Below are positions 43,616-52,613 of a stretch of DNA of 55,733 nucleotides, one piece after another; within the stretch, counting starts at the first letter, position 1, and each line of letters opens with the position of its first letter. Origin of the DNA: JADGHE01 sp035716025 (GTDB lineage Bacteria > Pseudomonadota > Alphaproteobacteria > Rhizobiales > Xanthobacteraceae). The DNA is taken from NCBI GenBank assembly GCA_035716025.1, contig DASTKH010000051.1, positions 1 to 55,733 on the forward strand. The letters run 5' to 3'. The position numbers and the translations under genes are program-made. The notes under the pieces are model-generated. The model made no database searches, was not told the DNA's origin, and saw only the letters and a program-made list of their open reading frames with translations.

Positions 43616-44593
43616 TCACAGCCAACCGCGCCACTTGAAATAGAAATACGGAACGACGGCCGCGACGATCATCAGCACGACGGCGAAAGGATAGCCGAAG
43701 ACCCAGTCGAGCTCCGGCATGTGCCGAAAATTCATGCCGTAGATCGAGGCGATGAGGGTGGGCGGCATCAAGCCGACGGCGGCCACCGAGAAAATCTTGA
43801 TGATGTTGTTCTGCTCGATCGACACCATGCCCAGCATCGCGTCGAGCAGAAAGGTGATCTTGTTCGAAAGATAGCTTGCATGGTCGGACAGAGACTGCAC
43901 GTCGCGCTGCATCACCTTGAGCTGCGCCCGCATGTCCTTCGGCCATTTCAGGCCGTCGGCCTCATTGGCGAGGAACAGAACCAGGCGGCCGATGGAAACG
44001 AGGCTCTCGCGGACCTTGGAGTTGAGATCGCCCTTGCGGCCGATCGTCCGCATGATGTGGTTGTAGGTGCGCGACCGGCTCGAACGGCGCTCCGTCGGCT
44101 CAAAAATCTGGTGCGAAACGATGTCCACTTCCGCACTGTTGCGCTCGAGGATGTCGGCCGCGCGGTCGATGATCGCGTCGAGCAGATCCATCAGCACGGA
44201 GGCGCCGGTCGTGCCGCCCGCGCAATGGCGTGCGAGCTTCGTCGTCACCAGAGAAAACGGGCGCGGCTCGTCGTAGCGGACGGTGACAAGCCGGTTTCCG
44301 GCGAGAATGAAGGTCACGGGCGAGGTCTTGGGCGCCTCGGTGTCGGACTGGCACATCAGCGTCGCCGTCATGTAGCGCACGCCGTTTTCGATATAGAGGC
44401 GGCTCGAAACCTCGATCTCCTGCATCTCCTCGCGGGTCGGAACCGCGATGCCCAGGAGCCGCTCGACGATTTTGTCCTCCTCCTGGGTCGGAGAAACGAG
44501 GTCGATCCACACCGCTTCCTCGGGCGCGGCGTTCTCGGCCGGGACGACGACGCGTTCGAGCGCGTTTGCGCGGAGAACATAAAGCGCGAGCAT
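43616..44593 (-). CDS. corA: CorA-family magnesium/divalent metal channel
   Basis: This 325-residue protein is a CorA: a cytoplasmic domain of about 255 residues with long helices (DLLDAIIDRAADILERNSAEVD, LSDHASYLSNKITFLLDAMLG) followed by two C-terminal membrane helices. The signature YGMNF occurs between them in the selectivity loop, and FRHMPELDWVFGYPF follows. It transports Mg2+, possibly with Co2+ or Ni2+. It converges on the SDR gene with 28 bases between stops. Confidence 0.93.
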   Translation of the reverse strand: MLALYVLRANALERVVVPAENAAPEEAVWIDLVSPTQEEDKIVERLLGIAVPTREEMQEIEVSSRLYIENGVRYMTATLMCQSDTEAPKTSPVTFILAGNRLVTVRYDEPRPFSLVTTKLARHCAGGTTGASVLMDLLDAIIDRAADILERNSAEVDIVSHQIFEPTERRSSRSRTYNHIMRTIGRKGDLNSKVRESLVSIGRLVLFLANEADGLKWPKDMRAQLKVMQRDVQSLSDHASYLSNKITFLLDAMLGMVSIEQNNIIKIFSVAAVGLMPPTLIASIYGMNFRHMPELDWVFGYPFAVVLMIVAAVVPYFYFKWRGWL

Positions 44594-44694
44594 GCTGCGA
44601 CTCGCAAAAGCGGAACGGCCCTGCCTACCGCGCCAGGCGGCGGCCGTCCATCAGGGTGCGAAGCCGGGGGAAGCGCCGCGCGGACCGCGGGCGC

Positions 44695-44895
44695 TCAGTC
44701 CACGGCGTCCTCGGGTTCACGGCTTGCGAAGGCGGGGGGCTTGCAGGCCGGATTGCGAGCCTCGCTCGGATAACGGGCCGCGGCCGCGACGACCGGCATG
44801 CCGAGCGCGGCGTGGCGCGATTCGAGCTCGCCGGGGCTGCCCGCCGATCCTCTCCGCGCCTCAGGGCGCGGTTCATGGGCTGTCGAGGGGTTCAT
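44695..44895 (-). CDS. Possible small protein of unknown function
   Basis: This is a 66-codon frame from ATG 44895 with GGGAAA upstream. The product is Ala/Pro/Arg/Glu-rich (MNPSTAHEPRPEARRG at the start) with no membrane segment or motif I recognise. It sits 101 bases upstream of corA on the same strand. GC-rich sequence often leaves such frames open by chance, so I give it low weight. Confidence 0.3.
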   Translation of the reverse strand: MNPSTAHEPRPEARRGSAGSPGELESRHAALGMPVVAAAARYPSEARNPACKPPAFASREPEDAVD

Positions 44896-45242
44896 GACGA
44901 GTTTCCCGCGAATGAGGCGCGAGAAGCGCCGGTCTCCTGCCGTTGAGATGGGGTGCGCTTGCGGCGCCCGCCGCGCTAAACTGCGTCGTGTTCGCGGCGG
45001 TTCTGCGGCTTTTTCCGTCTCGTCCAGGGAACAAATACCGGCCAGGTCAACGCTTCGTTAAACGGCGCAAGCGCCTGATCCGGCAAAGAAACAAGCCACG
45101 CCGGCGGTAGCATTTGCGGCTTTCGGGCAACAGTCCGTCCGCCGGGACCGCCGGCCATCCCTCTGAGGGATGGTCCGGGAGGGCTTTTTCGCGTACCTTG
45201 GGTGCGGCTTCAATGCGGCAGATTCCTGACAAGAGGTTGCAA
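44896..45242. other. Intergenic region upstream of the L,D-transpeptidase gene
   Basis: About 350 bases without a convincing gene. It contains a run of moderate A+T content near 45025-45065, a terminator-like hairpin at 45151-45189 and the ribosome-binding site AAGAGG before ATG 45243. A GGAAC at 45028-45032 could suggest an EcfG-type promoter, but the spacing to the nearest CGTT is 23 bases rather than 16-17. Confidence 0.45.
45151..45189 (+). terminator. Terminator-like hairpin with T-run
   Basis: CCGGCCATCCC and GGGATGGTCCGG pair over 11 base pairs with one bulged T, followed after six bases by TTTTT at 45185-45189. The CCCTC arm could also pair with a second GAGGG at 45179-45183, giving two alternative folds. 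It lies about 54 bases before the L,D-transpeptidase start, so it could end a small RNA or attenuate that gene. Confidence 0.45.
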
Positions 45243-45914
45243 ATGGCGGCGCGTCCGCTCACCATTGGCGCGTTGTGTGCGAGCCTGATGCTCGCGGGCT
45301 GTGTCACGGACTCGTACATCGAGCCGGCGACCCAGGCCGGCTGGACGGCACGCGACAAGGAATATCTCGCCAACGCGCCCTATGCCAAGGCCACGGTTCC
45401 GGAGCCTTATCAGCGCCACATCGTGACCTATCACCGCCGGGAAGCGCCGGGCACAATCGTGGTCGATACCGACGCGCGCTATCTTTATTACGTGCTACCC
45501 GACGGCAAGGCGATCCGCTATGGCGTCACGGTGGGCGAGGAGGCCTTGGCCTGGTCGGGGGTGGCGCGCGTGGGGCGCATGGCCGAGTGGCCGGACTGGA
45601 TCCCAACCGAAGACATTCAGCGGCGCCTCGGGCCGTTTCCGGCGCGCGTGACCGGCGGGCCCGCGAATCCCCTCGGCGCACGCGGCATCTACCTCTACGA
45701 AGGCAACAAGGACACGCTCTTTCGCATCCACGGCACCAATCAGCCGGAGCTGATCGGCCAGGCCATTTCCTCCGGCTGCATCCGCATGACCAACGAGGAC
45801 GTGATCGATCTCTACAACCGGGTGAAGATCGGCACGCCGGTGGTCGTGCTCGCGCCCAAAAGCGGTGACTCTCCGTTCAATCCGCAGGTCGCGCTGACGC
45901 AAATGCGCAGCTGA
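45243..45914 (+). CDS. L,D-transpeptidase (YkuD/ErfK domain) lipoprotein
   Basis: This 223-residue protein begins with a lipoprotein signal (LTIGALCASLMLAGC, lipobox LAGC). Its C-terminal half is a YkuD domain with the catalytic motif HGTNQPE followed by SSGCIRMTNEDVIDLY, containing the nucleophilic cysteine, His and Arg. These enzymes make 3-3 peptidoglycan cross-links or attach lipoproteins to the wall. AAGAGG precedes ATG 45243, which decides the start over ATG 45213. It is a single gene on the plus strand. Confidence 0.93.
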   Translation: MAARPLTIGALCASLMLAGCVTDSYIEPATQAGWTARDKEYLANAPYAKATVPEPYQRHIVTYHRREAPGTIVVDTDARYLYYVLPDGKAIRYGVTVGEEALAWSGVARVGRMAEWPDWIPTEDIQRRLGPFPARVTGGPANPLGARGIYLYEGNKDTLFRIHGTNQPELIGQAISSGCIRMTNEDVIDLYNRVKIGTPVVVLAPKSGDSPFNPQVALTQMRS

Positions 45915-45998
45915 GGCAACGGCGCCCCTTCGCGGAGGCGCGCGCAACCCTTCCGGCCGGGCCGGGAACGCCCAGCGCCGTCTTGCCCGGCTGCGACC

Positions 45999-47384
45999 TC
46001 AAGCCGTGAGCTGCTCGCGCCTGGCCCAGGCAAGGGTCCGGTCGAGCGCTCGCGTGAGTCGGTCGAAGAGAAGATCGATCTCTTCTGCGGTGATGATCAG
46101 GGGCGGACAGAGCGTCAGCACGTCGCCCGGCAGGGGCCGGACGATGAGGCCCTCTTCTTCGGCAAAGCGCGCGGCACGCCCGGCAAGCCCGGCTTTCGGA
46201 TCGAAGCTGCGCTTCGTCGCCTTGTCGGCCACCATTTCGACCCCGCCGACGAGCCCCAAACCCCGCGCCTCGCCGACGAGCGGATGCTCATTGAGCGCTT
46301 TAAGTCGCGCCTGGAAGTGCGGCGCCTTGGCGGCAACCTTTTCGAAGATGCGGTCGCGCCGATAGATTTCCAGCGTCTTGAGCGCCACGGCGGCGGCGAC
46401 CGGATGGCCGGAATAGGTGAAGCCGTGGCCGAAAACGCCGATCTTGCGGCTCTCGTCGACCATCGCCTGATACATGGATTCCGGAATCATCACGCCGGCG
46501 ATCGGTACATAGGCGGAGGACAGCGCCTTCGCGACAGTGATGGAATCGGCGCGGTAGCCCACGACCTCGCCGCCGAAGGCAGCGCCGAGCCGCCCGAAGC
46601 CGCAGATCACCTCGTCGTCGATCATATAGACGTCGTATTTGCGGCAGACCGCCGTCACCTTCTCGAAATAGGTCGCGGGCGGCACCAGCACGCCTCCCGC
46701 TCCCATCACGGGCTCGGCGATGAAGGCGGCGACCGTGTCGGGCCCCTCGCGCAGAATCATCTCTTCGAGCTCGTCGGCAAGGCGCGTCGCGAAATCCTCT
46801 TCGCTCTCGCCCGCGCGCGCAAAGCGGTAATGGTGCGGACAGCCCGTGTGCAGGATGTTGGCGATCGGCAGGTCGAAGTCGATGTGGTTGTTGGGCAGGC
46901 CGGTGAGCGAGGCAGACGCGACCGTGACGCCGTGATAGCCCTTGAGACGGCTGATGATCTTCTTTTTCTTCGGCCGCCCGAGCGCGTTGTTCATATACCA
47001 GACGAGCTTCACCTGCGTGTCGTTTGCCTCCGAGCCCGAGGAGCAGAAGAACACCTTCGAGATGGGGATCGGCGCCATCTCCTTGAGCTTTTCGGCAAGC
47101 TCGATCGCCGGATCGTGGCTGCGCCCGCCGAAGAGATGCGCATAGGAGAGGCGGCGCATCTGTGCGGCCGCCGCCTCCACCAGCTCCTCGTTGCCGTAGC
47201 CCAGCGACGTGCACCACAGGCCCGCCATGCCTTCGAGATAGCGCTTGCCCTCGCTGTCGCTCACCCAGCAGCCTTCGCCGCGTTCGAGAACGAGCGGCCC
47301 GGTCTGCGGCAGCGTTGCGAGATTGGTGTTCGGATGCAGCACCGTCTCGATGTCGCGGACGGCAAGGTTGGAAAGCTGCGGCAT
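45999..47384 (-). CDS. Class III omega-aminotransferase
   Basis: This 461-residue PLP enzyme has LHPNTNLATLPQTGPLVLERGEG-type N-terminus, the MAGLWCTSLGYG segment, FCSSGSEANDTQVKLVWYMN, IDDEVICGFGRLGAAFG and the PLP lysine in DSITVAKALSSAYVPIAGVM. It belongs to the omega-amino acid:pyruvate or polyamine aminotransferase group. AGGAAG precedes ATG 47384. It lies beside the Fe-S oxidoreductase gene on the same strand and may begin a catabolic path for an amine or amino acid that yields an oxo acid. Confidence 0.9.
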   Translation of the reverse strand: MPQLSNLAVRDIETVLHPNTNLATLPQTGPLVLERGEGCWVSDSEGKRYLEGMAGLWCTSLGYGNEELVEAAAAQMRRLSYAHLFGGRSHDPAIELAEKLKEMAPIPISKVFFCSSGSEANDTQVKLVWYMNNALGRPKKKKIISRLKGYHGVTVASASLTGLPNNHIDFDLPIANILHTGCPHHYRFARAGESEEDFATRLADELEEMILREGPDTVAAFIAEPVMGAGGVLVPPATYFEKVTAVCRKYDVYMIDDEVICGFGRLGAAFGGEVVGYRADSITVAKALSSAYVPIAGVMIPESMYQAMVDESRKIGVFGHGFTYSGHPVAAAVALKTLEIYRRDRIFEKVAAKAPHFQARLKALNEHPLVGEARGLGLVGGVEMVADKATKRSFDPKAGLAGRAARFAEEEGLIVRPLPGDVLTLCPPLIITAEEIDLLFDRLTRALDRTLAWARREQLTA

Positions 47385-47529
47385 GAGGATCTTCCTGGAT
47401 GAGCTGGGCCGATTGTGCGGCAGCAGGTGAAGGCGGGTCAAACCGCGACCGCTCGCCGCAGCGCGAGACGGAGGGATTTTGCGGCCGCGGAACGCGAGGG
47501 CGCGCCGAGCCCCGCTCCGCGAGAGAAGC

Positions 47530-48846
47530 TCAGTAGGCCCCGATCGGCACCGACTGTTCCTTGAGCATGGCGGCGACGACTTCGCGCGCCGCCTGCGGGT
47601 CGAGGCGATGCTGCGCGAGCAGATCACGGCAATCTTCAAGGATCGCGTCCACGTCCTGCTTGAGCTTGAGCCGCTTGAACGTGTCGGGCTGCGAGAGGCC
47701 GAGCGCCGCCGCGATGATCTCCACGACATTGACGATGCGATAGGGCAGCGCGGCCTCGTGCGCGCAAAGCTCGCGATAATCGGTGTGATAGATCACCGCG
47801 AGCGCATCGACGCCCGCCTCGCGCGCGGCGGCCAGTTCGCGCCTCTGCAATGCGTCGCGCAGGGCGGGCTGCGCCGCCATCTGCGCCATCTGCAGGCCGA
47901 CGGCCGGCACGCCGAGATCGACGAGGGTGACGCCCGGCACCGCCCGCAGGAGCTCTTCGACCGCGGCGACGACGCCGCGCACACCCGGATGGCGGTGCAG
48001 GGCCACGCGCATCGGCGGAAGCGGCCGCAACAGCGGGCGCAAGCGCTCCAGATGTTGACAAAGAAAATGCATGAACGGGGTCATCTCGAACGGGCGCGCG
48101 CCCCGCACCTTCTCGATCGTCGGCAGCGTGGTCTCGGTGAACTGTACGTAACAACTCGGGCACCAGGAGATCACCTGGCCGCTTTTGCTGCGGCTCATCT
48201 TGTCGAGGGCCGATTCCGCGACGCGCCCGGAGGTTGCCGTATCGCCGGTGCGCAGTTGCACGACGCCGCAGCAATGCGCAGGCCCGCCCATCACCTCGTA
48301 GCTGATACCGAGCTGATCCATGATGTCGAGACAGAGCAGCGCGATGTGCGGCGTCCGCAGCACATTGCAGCCGGTGTAGAAAATGAAATCGGGCGCTTCG
48401 CCATCCGGGCGGCGCGCCGCGGCAGCCTGCCCCAAGCGCGCGAGCATCGCCTCGTCGAGTTGCAGGCGCGAAAGATGCGTGACCTCGCGGCTCACCTTGC
48501 GGAAGTTTTCGACGCCGCGCCGGCGCTGCGCCTCCTTGTCAGTCGTCGTCTGCGCCACTGCGACGCGCGCCATCGCCAAAAGAAAGCGCGGGTTGACGCC
48601 ATAGTCGCAAGCTTCGATACAGTTGCCGCTCAGCACGCAGGAGGCTGCCCATTTGCGGCCGGCCTCCTCCCCCGGCCCGCCGCGAACGAGGTCGAGCACA
48701 CCGCCGATCACCGCGGCCGGTTCCCCCTCGATGCCGGCGGGCTTCACGACCGGGCAGACCTCAACGCACTTGCCGCATCGCACGCAGGCATCGGCCATTT
48801 CGCGAGCGCGCACATTGAGGGCGGCTTCGAATGGCGTCGTGATCAT
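47530..48846 (-). CDS. HdrD/GlcF-like Fe-S oxidoreductase
   Basis: This 438-residue protein has two 4Fe-4S sites at the N-terminus: CVRCGKCVEVCP and CVLSGNCIEACDYG (each with CX2-4CX2-3CX3C-like spacing, the second non-canonical). Two cysteine-rich CCG-like segments follow: TGCNVL... with PAHCCGV, and WCPSCY with no second CCG after it. This matches the membrane-associated partner of glycolate or heterodisulfide oxidoreductases, which passes electrons to quinone. The start is ATG 48846; a TTG at 48903 is in frame and possible. It precedes the aminotransferase on the minus strand and diverges from the MFS gene. Confidence 0.83.
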   Translation of the reverse strand: MITTPFEAALNVRAREMADACVRCGKCVEVCPVVKPAGIEGEPAAVIGGVLDLVRGGPGEEAGRKWAASCVLSGNCIEACDYGVNPRFLLAMARVAVAQTTTDKEAQRRRGVENFRKVSREVTHLSRLQLDEAMLARLGQAAAARRPDGEAPDFIFYTGCNVLRTPHIALLCLDIMDQLGISYEVMGGPAHCCGVVQLRTGDTATSGRVAESALDKMSRSKSGQVISWCPSCYVQFTETTLPTIEKVRGARPFEMTPFMHFLCQHLERLRPLLRPLPPMRVALHRHPGVRGVVAAVEELLRAVPGVTLVDLGVPAVGLQMAQMAAQPALRDALQRRELAAAREAGVDALAVIYHTDYRELCAHEAALPYRIVNVVEIIAAALGLSQPDTFKRLKLKQDVDAILEDCRDLLAQHRLDPQAAREVVAAMLKEQSVPIGAY

Positions 48847-48926
48847 CGGCCCGCTCGTATTGATCACCGGATCAGGGAGGCGCACAGTCGGCTGTGCTGC
48901 CAAACCCTAACACAAAGGGAACGCCC

Positions 48927-50159
48927 GTGGCCATCGAAGCCGCGTTTCCGCCCGCCGCCATCGTCGATTCGCGCTACGCTTGGTTCAGGCTCGGCATTTC
49001 GCTGCTCATCGGCACCCTCGCCAATGTCGGCATGTGGTCTTACGTCGTGGCGCTGCCGACGGTGCAGGCGGCGTTTTCCGCCTCCCGCGCCGACGCTTCG
49101 CTGCCCTTCACGTTGACGATGATCGGCTTCGGGGTTGGCGGCGTTGCGATGGGCCGCCTCGCCGACCGTGCCGGCATCATGCTGCCGGTGATGCTCGGCG
49201 CGCTCCTGATTGGCCTCGGCTATGTCGGTGCCGGCTTTGCGGCGAACCTCTGGGCGTTCGCCGCCACGCATCTTGTCATCGGCTTCGGCACCTCGGCCGC
49301 CTTCGGTCCGTTGATGGCCGACGTCTCGCACTGGTTTCTGCGTCGGCGCGGCGTCGCGGTCGCAATCGCGGCGTGCGGCAACTACGTCGCCGGCACCGTC
49401 TGGCCGCCGGTGTTGCAGCATTTCCTGGACAGTTCGGGCTGGCGGGCAACCCATATCGCCGTCGGCCTGTTCTGCCTCGCCAGCGTGCTGCCGCTCGCCT
49501 GGCTCCTGCGCCCGCGCCTTCCGCAGACCGACGCGCACAGCGAGGCGGCCGATGCCGGCGCGCGGCGCCAAGCCGCCGGGCTCTCGCCCGGAACGCTGAT
49601 GGCGCTGCTCACGGTCGCGGCGGTGGCCTGCTGCGTCGCCATGGCGATGCCGCAGGTGCACATCGTCGCCTATTGCGGCGACCTCGGCTACGGCCCGGCG
49701 CGCGGGGCCGAAATGTTGTCGCTGATGCTCGGATTCGGGCTGGTGGCGCGACTTCTCTCAGGCCTGCTTGCCGACCGGGCGGGCGGACTCGTGACGCTCC
49801 TCGTCGGCTCGGTGATGCAGGGCGTGGCGCTCCTGCTCTATCTCGGCTTCGACAGCCTGACCTCGCTCTACGTGATCTCGGCGCTGTTCGGTCTGTTCCA
49901 GGGCGGAATCGTGCCGAGCTACGCCATCGTCATCCGCGAATTCTTCGCGCCGCAGGAGGCCGGCTGGCGGGTCGGCGTGGTGCTGATGGCCTCGATCCTC
50001 GGCATGGCGTTCGGCGGGTGGGTGTCGGGCCTCATCTTCGACCTGACCGGCTCCTACCGCGTGGCCTTCGCGCACGGCGTCTTATGGAATCTCCTCCACG
50101 CGAGCATCGTCGTCTGGCTTCTCACCCGACGTAGCCGCCGCGTTTTTGCGACGGCCTGA
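48927..50159 (+). CDS. Major facilitator superfamily transporter
   Basis: This 410-residue protein has twelve predicted membrane helices and the MFS motif GRLADRAGIMLPV in the loop between helices 2 and 3; a second copy-like motif GLLADRAGG occurs in the second half. RRRGVAVAIAACGNYVAGTVWPP resembles members that carry carboxylates or drugs. The GTG at 48927 has AAAGGGA upstream; a GTG at 48894 is also in frame. The catabolic genes around it suggest import of an organic acid, but the substrate is unknown. Confidence 0.88.
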   Translation: MAIEAAFPPAAIVDSRYAWFRLGISLLIGTLANVGMWSYVVALPTVQAAFSASRADASLPFTLTMIGFGVGGVAMGRLADRAGIMLPVMLGALLIGLGYVGAGFAANLWAFAATHLVIGFGTSAAFGPLMADVSHWFLRRRGVAVAIAACGNYVAGTVWPPVLQHFLDSSGWRATHIAVGLFCLASVLPLAWLLRPRLPQTDAHSEAADAGARRQAAGLSPGTLMALLTVAAVACCVAMAMPQVHIVAYCGDLGYGPARGAEMLSLMLGFGLVARLLSGLLADRAGGLVTLLVGSVMQGVALLLYLGFDSLTSLYVISALFGLFQGGIVPSYAIVIREFFAPQEAGWRVGVVLMASILGMAFGGWVSGLIFDLTGSYRVAFAHGVLWNLLHASIVVWLLTRRSRRVFATA

Positions 50160-50185
50160 CCAGGCGCCGGCGCACGAACGCGCGC

Positions 50186-51232
50186 TCAGCCCGGCCTCAC
50201 GCCGAATGTCTTCTCGAAGCGCGCGGCGTAATGCGGCCAGACCTCCGGATTGACGATGCGGGCCGGCCGTTTGCCGTCCAGCGCGTCGAGCATCGATTCA
50301 GCCGCGAACCGGCCCATATTGATGCGCGCCTCCGCGGTGACGCCGGCATTGTGGGCGCTCACGATGACATTGTCGAACTTGAGCAGCGGGTGATCCTTCG
50401 TCGGCGGCTCCTTGCTCCAGACGTCGAGGCCGGCGCCTGCGATCCGCTTCGCTTGCAGCGCCTCGGCGAGCGCCGCCTCGTCATGAATGAAGCCGCGCGC
50501 CGTGGTAATGAAATAGGCGTGGGGCCGCATCAGCGCGTATTCGCGCGCCCCGATCATGCCCCGCGTCTCCTCGGTGAGCGGGCAGTTGATCGACACGAAA
50601 TCGGCCCGGCTGAGAAGCGCGTCGAGGGAGACCTTCTCGGCGCCGCGCGCCTTCACCTCCTCGGCCGAGAGGTAGGGATCGCAGGCGAGCACCCGCATCC
50701 GGAACAGGCCGCGGCAGAGCTCGGCGACCCGGCTGCCGACATTGCCGAGGCCGACAACACCGACCGTCTTGCCCACGAGGTCCGCGCCCATGAATGCGTT
50801 CCGGTCAGAGAGCCTGCCGGCGCGCAGCGCACGGTCGGTCTCGATGATGCGCTTGGAAAGCGCCAGCATCATGCCCAGCACATGCTCGGCGACCGCTTCC
50901 TTGTTGCCGCCGGTCTGGTTCAACACCAGTACGCCAGCTTCCGTACAGGCCTTGGCATCGACCGTGTCGTAACCCGCCCCGTTCGCCGACACGATCAGCA
51001 AATTGGGGGCGCGTTTCAGGAGGTCGGCGGTGGTGTGGAAGCGCAGCGGCAGCTCGTCGCGGGTCGAGCTTGTCTGGTAGGCATGGGCCTCCGCCAGCAC
51101 CCGCGCGGCCTCCGTTTCGCTGCAATCGGGCGCAAGCGCCTCGAGCGTGATGTCCGGCCGCTTCGAGAGCGCCTCGACATAGCCGACGGGAGCATGCGGA
51201 ACGACGTAGAAGACGCGCTTGGAATTGACCAT
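50186..51232 (-). CDS. D-2-hydroxyacid dehydrogenase
   Basis: This 348-residue protein belongs to the NAD-dependent D-2-hydroxyacid family. It has NGAGYDTVDAKACTEAGVLVLNQ, the Rossmann motif GKTVGVVGLGNVGSRVAEL, CPLTEETRGMI, TTARGFIHDEAALAEAL (the catalytic arginine is in TTARG), GAGLDVWSKEPP (catalytic glutamate) and SAHNAGVTAEARINMG (catalytic histidine). It converts a 2-hydroxy acid to a 2-oxo acid or the reverse. Its divergent neighbours are the second ThDP decarboxylase genes, a sensible pairing with a 2-oxo acid product or substrate. Confidence 0.92.
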   Translation of the reverse strand: MVNSKRVFYVVPHAPVGYVEALSKRPDITLEALAPDCSETEAARVLAEAHAYQTSSTRDELPLRFHTTADLLKRAPNLLIVSANGAGYDTVDAKACTEAGVLVLNQTGGNKEAVAEHVLGMMLALSKRIIETDRALRAGRLSDRNAFMGADLVGKTVGVVGLGNVGSRVAELCRGLFRMRVLACDPYLSAEEVKARGAEKVSLDALLSRADFVSINCPLTEETRGMIGAREYALMRPHAYFITTARGFIHDEAALAEALQAKRIAGAGLDVWSKEPPTKDHPLLKFDNVIVSAHNAGVTAEARINMGRFAAESMLDALDGKRPARIVNPEVWPHYAARFEKTFGVRPG

Positions 51233-51443
51233 GGTAGGCTGTCAGCGGATGGAGGGACGGCGCACGCGCGACTTTCTGACATCGAAGGGCGCGGCCCGGC
51301 AAGGGCTGGACGATTTCGCGGACATCGCGTCACTATGGGGCGAAAGGCTGGGGCGGGGGCATTCGCATCACGAGGATCGCCATTCGCCCCGCCCTGTCAA
51401 CTGCGGCGGGCAAAAAAGGAAAGCGGGGAGTGGAAGACCGACC

Positions 51444-51983
51444 ATGACGATGGCAGGCGGAGGCGGGGCGGAACCCTGGCACGAGATCGTGCTGCGCACG
51501 CTCAAGCGGAACGAGGTTCGGCTCGCCGTCTATGTTCCCGACAACGTTCTCAAACCTTTGATCGAGGCCCTGCACGCCGACGCCTTCTTCACCGTCTTCG
51601 CGACCACGCGCGAGGAGGAGGCGGTGGGGATCGCCTGCGGCGCCATCATGGGCGGCATGCGCAGCCTTGTGCTGATGCAGACGTCCGGATTCGGCACGCT
51701 CGCAAACGCCCTCGCCTCGCTGCCGGTCGCGTTTCAGATCCCGGTGCTCCTGATGGTTTCGGAGCGCGGCACGCTGGGCGAGTTCAATCTCGGCCAGGCG
51801 CTGGTGCATCGAACGATGCAGCCGGTGCTGACGGCGCTCGCCATCGAGACCAACAAGCTGACGCGCACCGACGAGGTGGAGTTCATCGTCGATCGGTCGA
51901 TCAAACAGGCTTATGCGACGCGCCAACCTGCCGCCATGCTGCTCTCGCCGCTGCTCACCGGCGGCAAAGTGTTCCAGAAGTGA
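51444..51983 (+). CDS. ThDP-dependent decarboxylase, alpha subunit (second copy)
   Basis: This 179-residue PYR-domain subunit is paralogous to the protein at 2520-3050. Shared features are VYVPDN, TREEEAVG with the activating glutamate, LVLMQTSGFG and GEFNLGQ. The start ATG 51444 follows GGGAG; a longer frame from 51219 would add an unlikely leader. The beta gene begins 12 bases after the stop. The likely chemistry is decarboxylation of a 2-oxo acid, and the D-2-hydroxyacid dehydrogenase next door may supply or remove that acid. Confidence 0.84.
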   Translation: MTMAGGGGAEPWHEIVLRTLKRNEVRLAVYVPDNVLKPLIEALHADAFFTVFATTREEEAVGIACGAIMGGMRSLVLMQTSGFGTLANALASLPVAFQIPVLLMVSERGTLGEFNLGQALVHRTMQPVLTALAIETNKLTRTDEVEFIVDRSIKQAYATRQPAAMLLSPLLTGGKVFQK

Positions 51984-51994
51984 GGCGAAGCGCC

Positions 51995-52606
51995 ATGAAC
52001 GAGAACCTTGCGCCGATCGGTCCCGGCAATGCGCAGGTGATGAACCGCTTCGACATCACCAAACGGCTGGTCGCGAAACTGAAGGGCGAGGAAGCCGTCA
52101 TCGGCGGCATCGGCAACACCAATTTCGACCTGTGGATGGCCGGCCAGCGACCGCAGAATTTTTACATGCTCGGCAGCATGGGCCTCGCCTGCCCGATCGC
52201 GCTCGGGGTCGCCATCGCCCAACCCCACCGCAAAGTGGTGGCGCTCGAAGGCGACGGCTCGCTCTTGATGCAGCTCGGCTGCCTCACCACCATCGCGGCG
52301 CGCCGGCCGAAGAATCTGACCATCGTGGTCATGGACAATCGCAGCTACCAGATCACGGGCGGCCAGCCGACCGCAACGGCGTTCGGCGCCGATTTCGTCA
52401 CCATTGCCCGCGGCGCCGGGCTTGCGCAGGCGGCCTGGGCGGCCGACGAGACGATGTTCGAGGCGCTCGTCGAGGAGGCGCTGGCACGCGAGGGCCCCTC
52501 TTTCATCGCGGTGCGGATCGACGACAAGCCGGGCGTGGGCACCACCGACCGCGACCCCGCTCGCATCACCGACCGGTTCATGCGCGGGCTCGGCACCAAG
52601 GCGTGA
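51995..52606 (+). CDS. ThDP-dependent decarboxylase, beta subunit (second copy)
   Basis: This 203-residue protein has the ThDP motif GDGSLLMQLGCL and the MDNRSYQITGG asparagine, with FYMLGSMGLA just before. It is paralogous to the subunit at 3061-3648. It follows the alpha gene and precedes the amidohydrolase by seven bases, so all three are probably one operon. The retained cofactor motif indicates an active enzyme. Confidence 0.84.
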   Translation: MNENLAPIGPGNAQVMNRFDITKRLVAKLKGEEAVIGGIGNTNFDLWMAGQRPQNFYMLGSMGLACPIALGVAIAQPHRKVVALEGDGSLLMQLGCLTTIAARRPKNLTIVVMDNRSYQITGGQPTATAFGADFVTIARGAGLAQAAWAADETMFEALVEEALAREGPSFIAVRIDDKPGVGTTDRDPARITDRFMRGLGTKA

Positions 52607-52613
52607 GGCAGCC

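Noticed and set aside
45028..45059. Possible EcfG-type promoter, GGAAC followed by CGTT
   Set aside because: The spacer is 23 bases, too long for the 16-17 expected. With a normal spacer only a mismatched CGCT is present.
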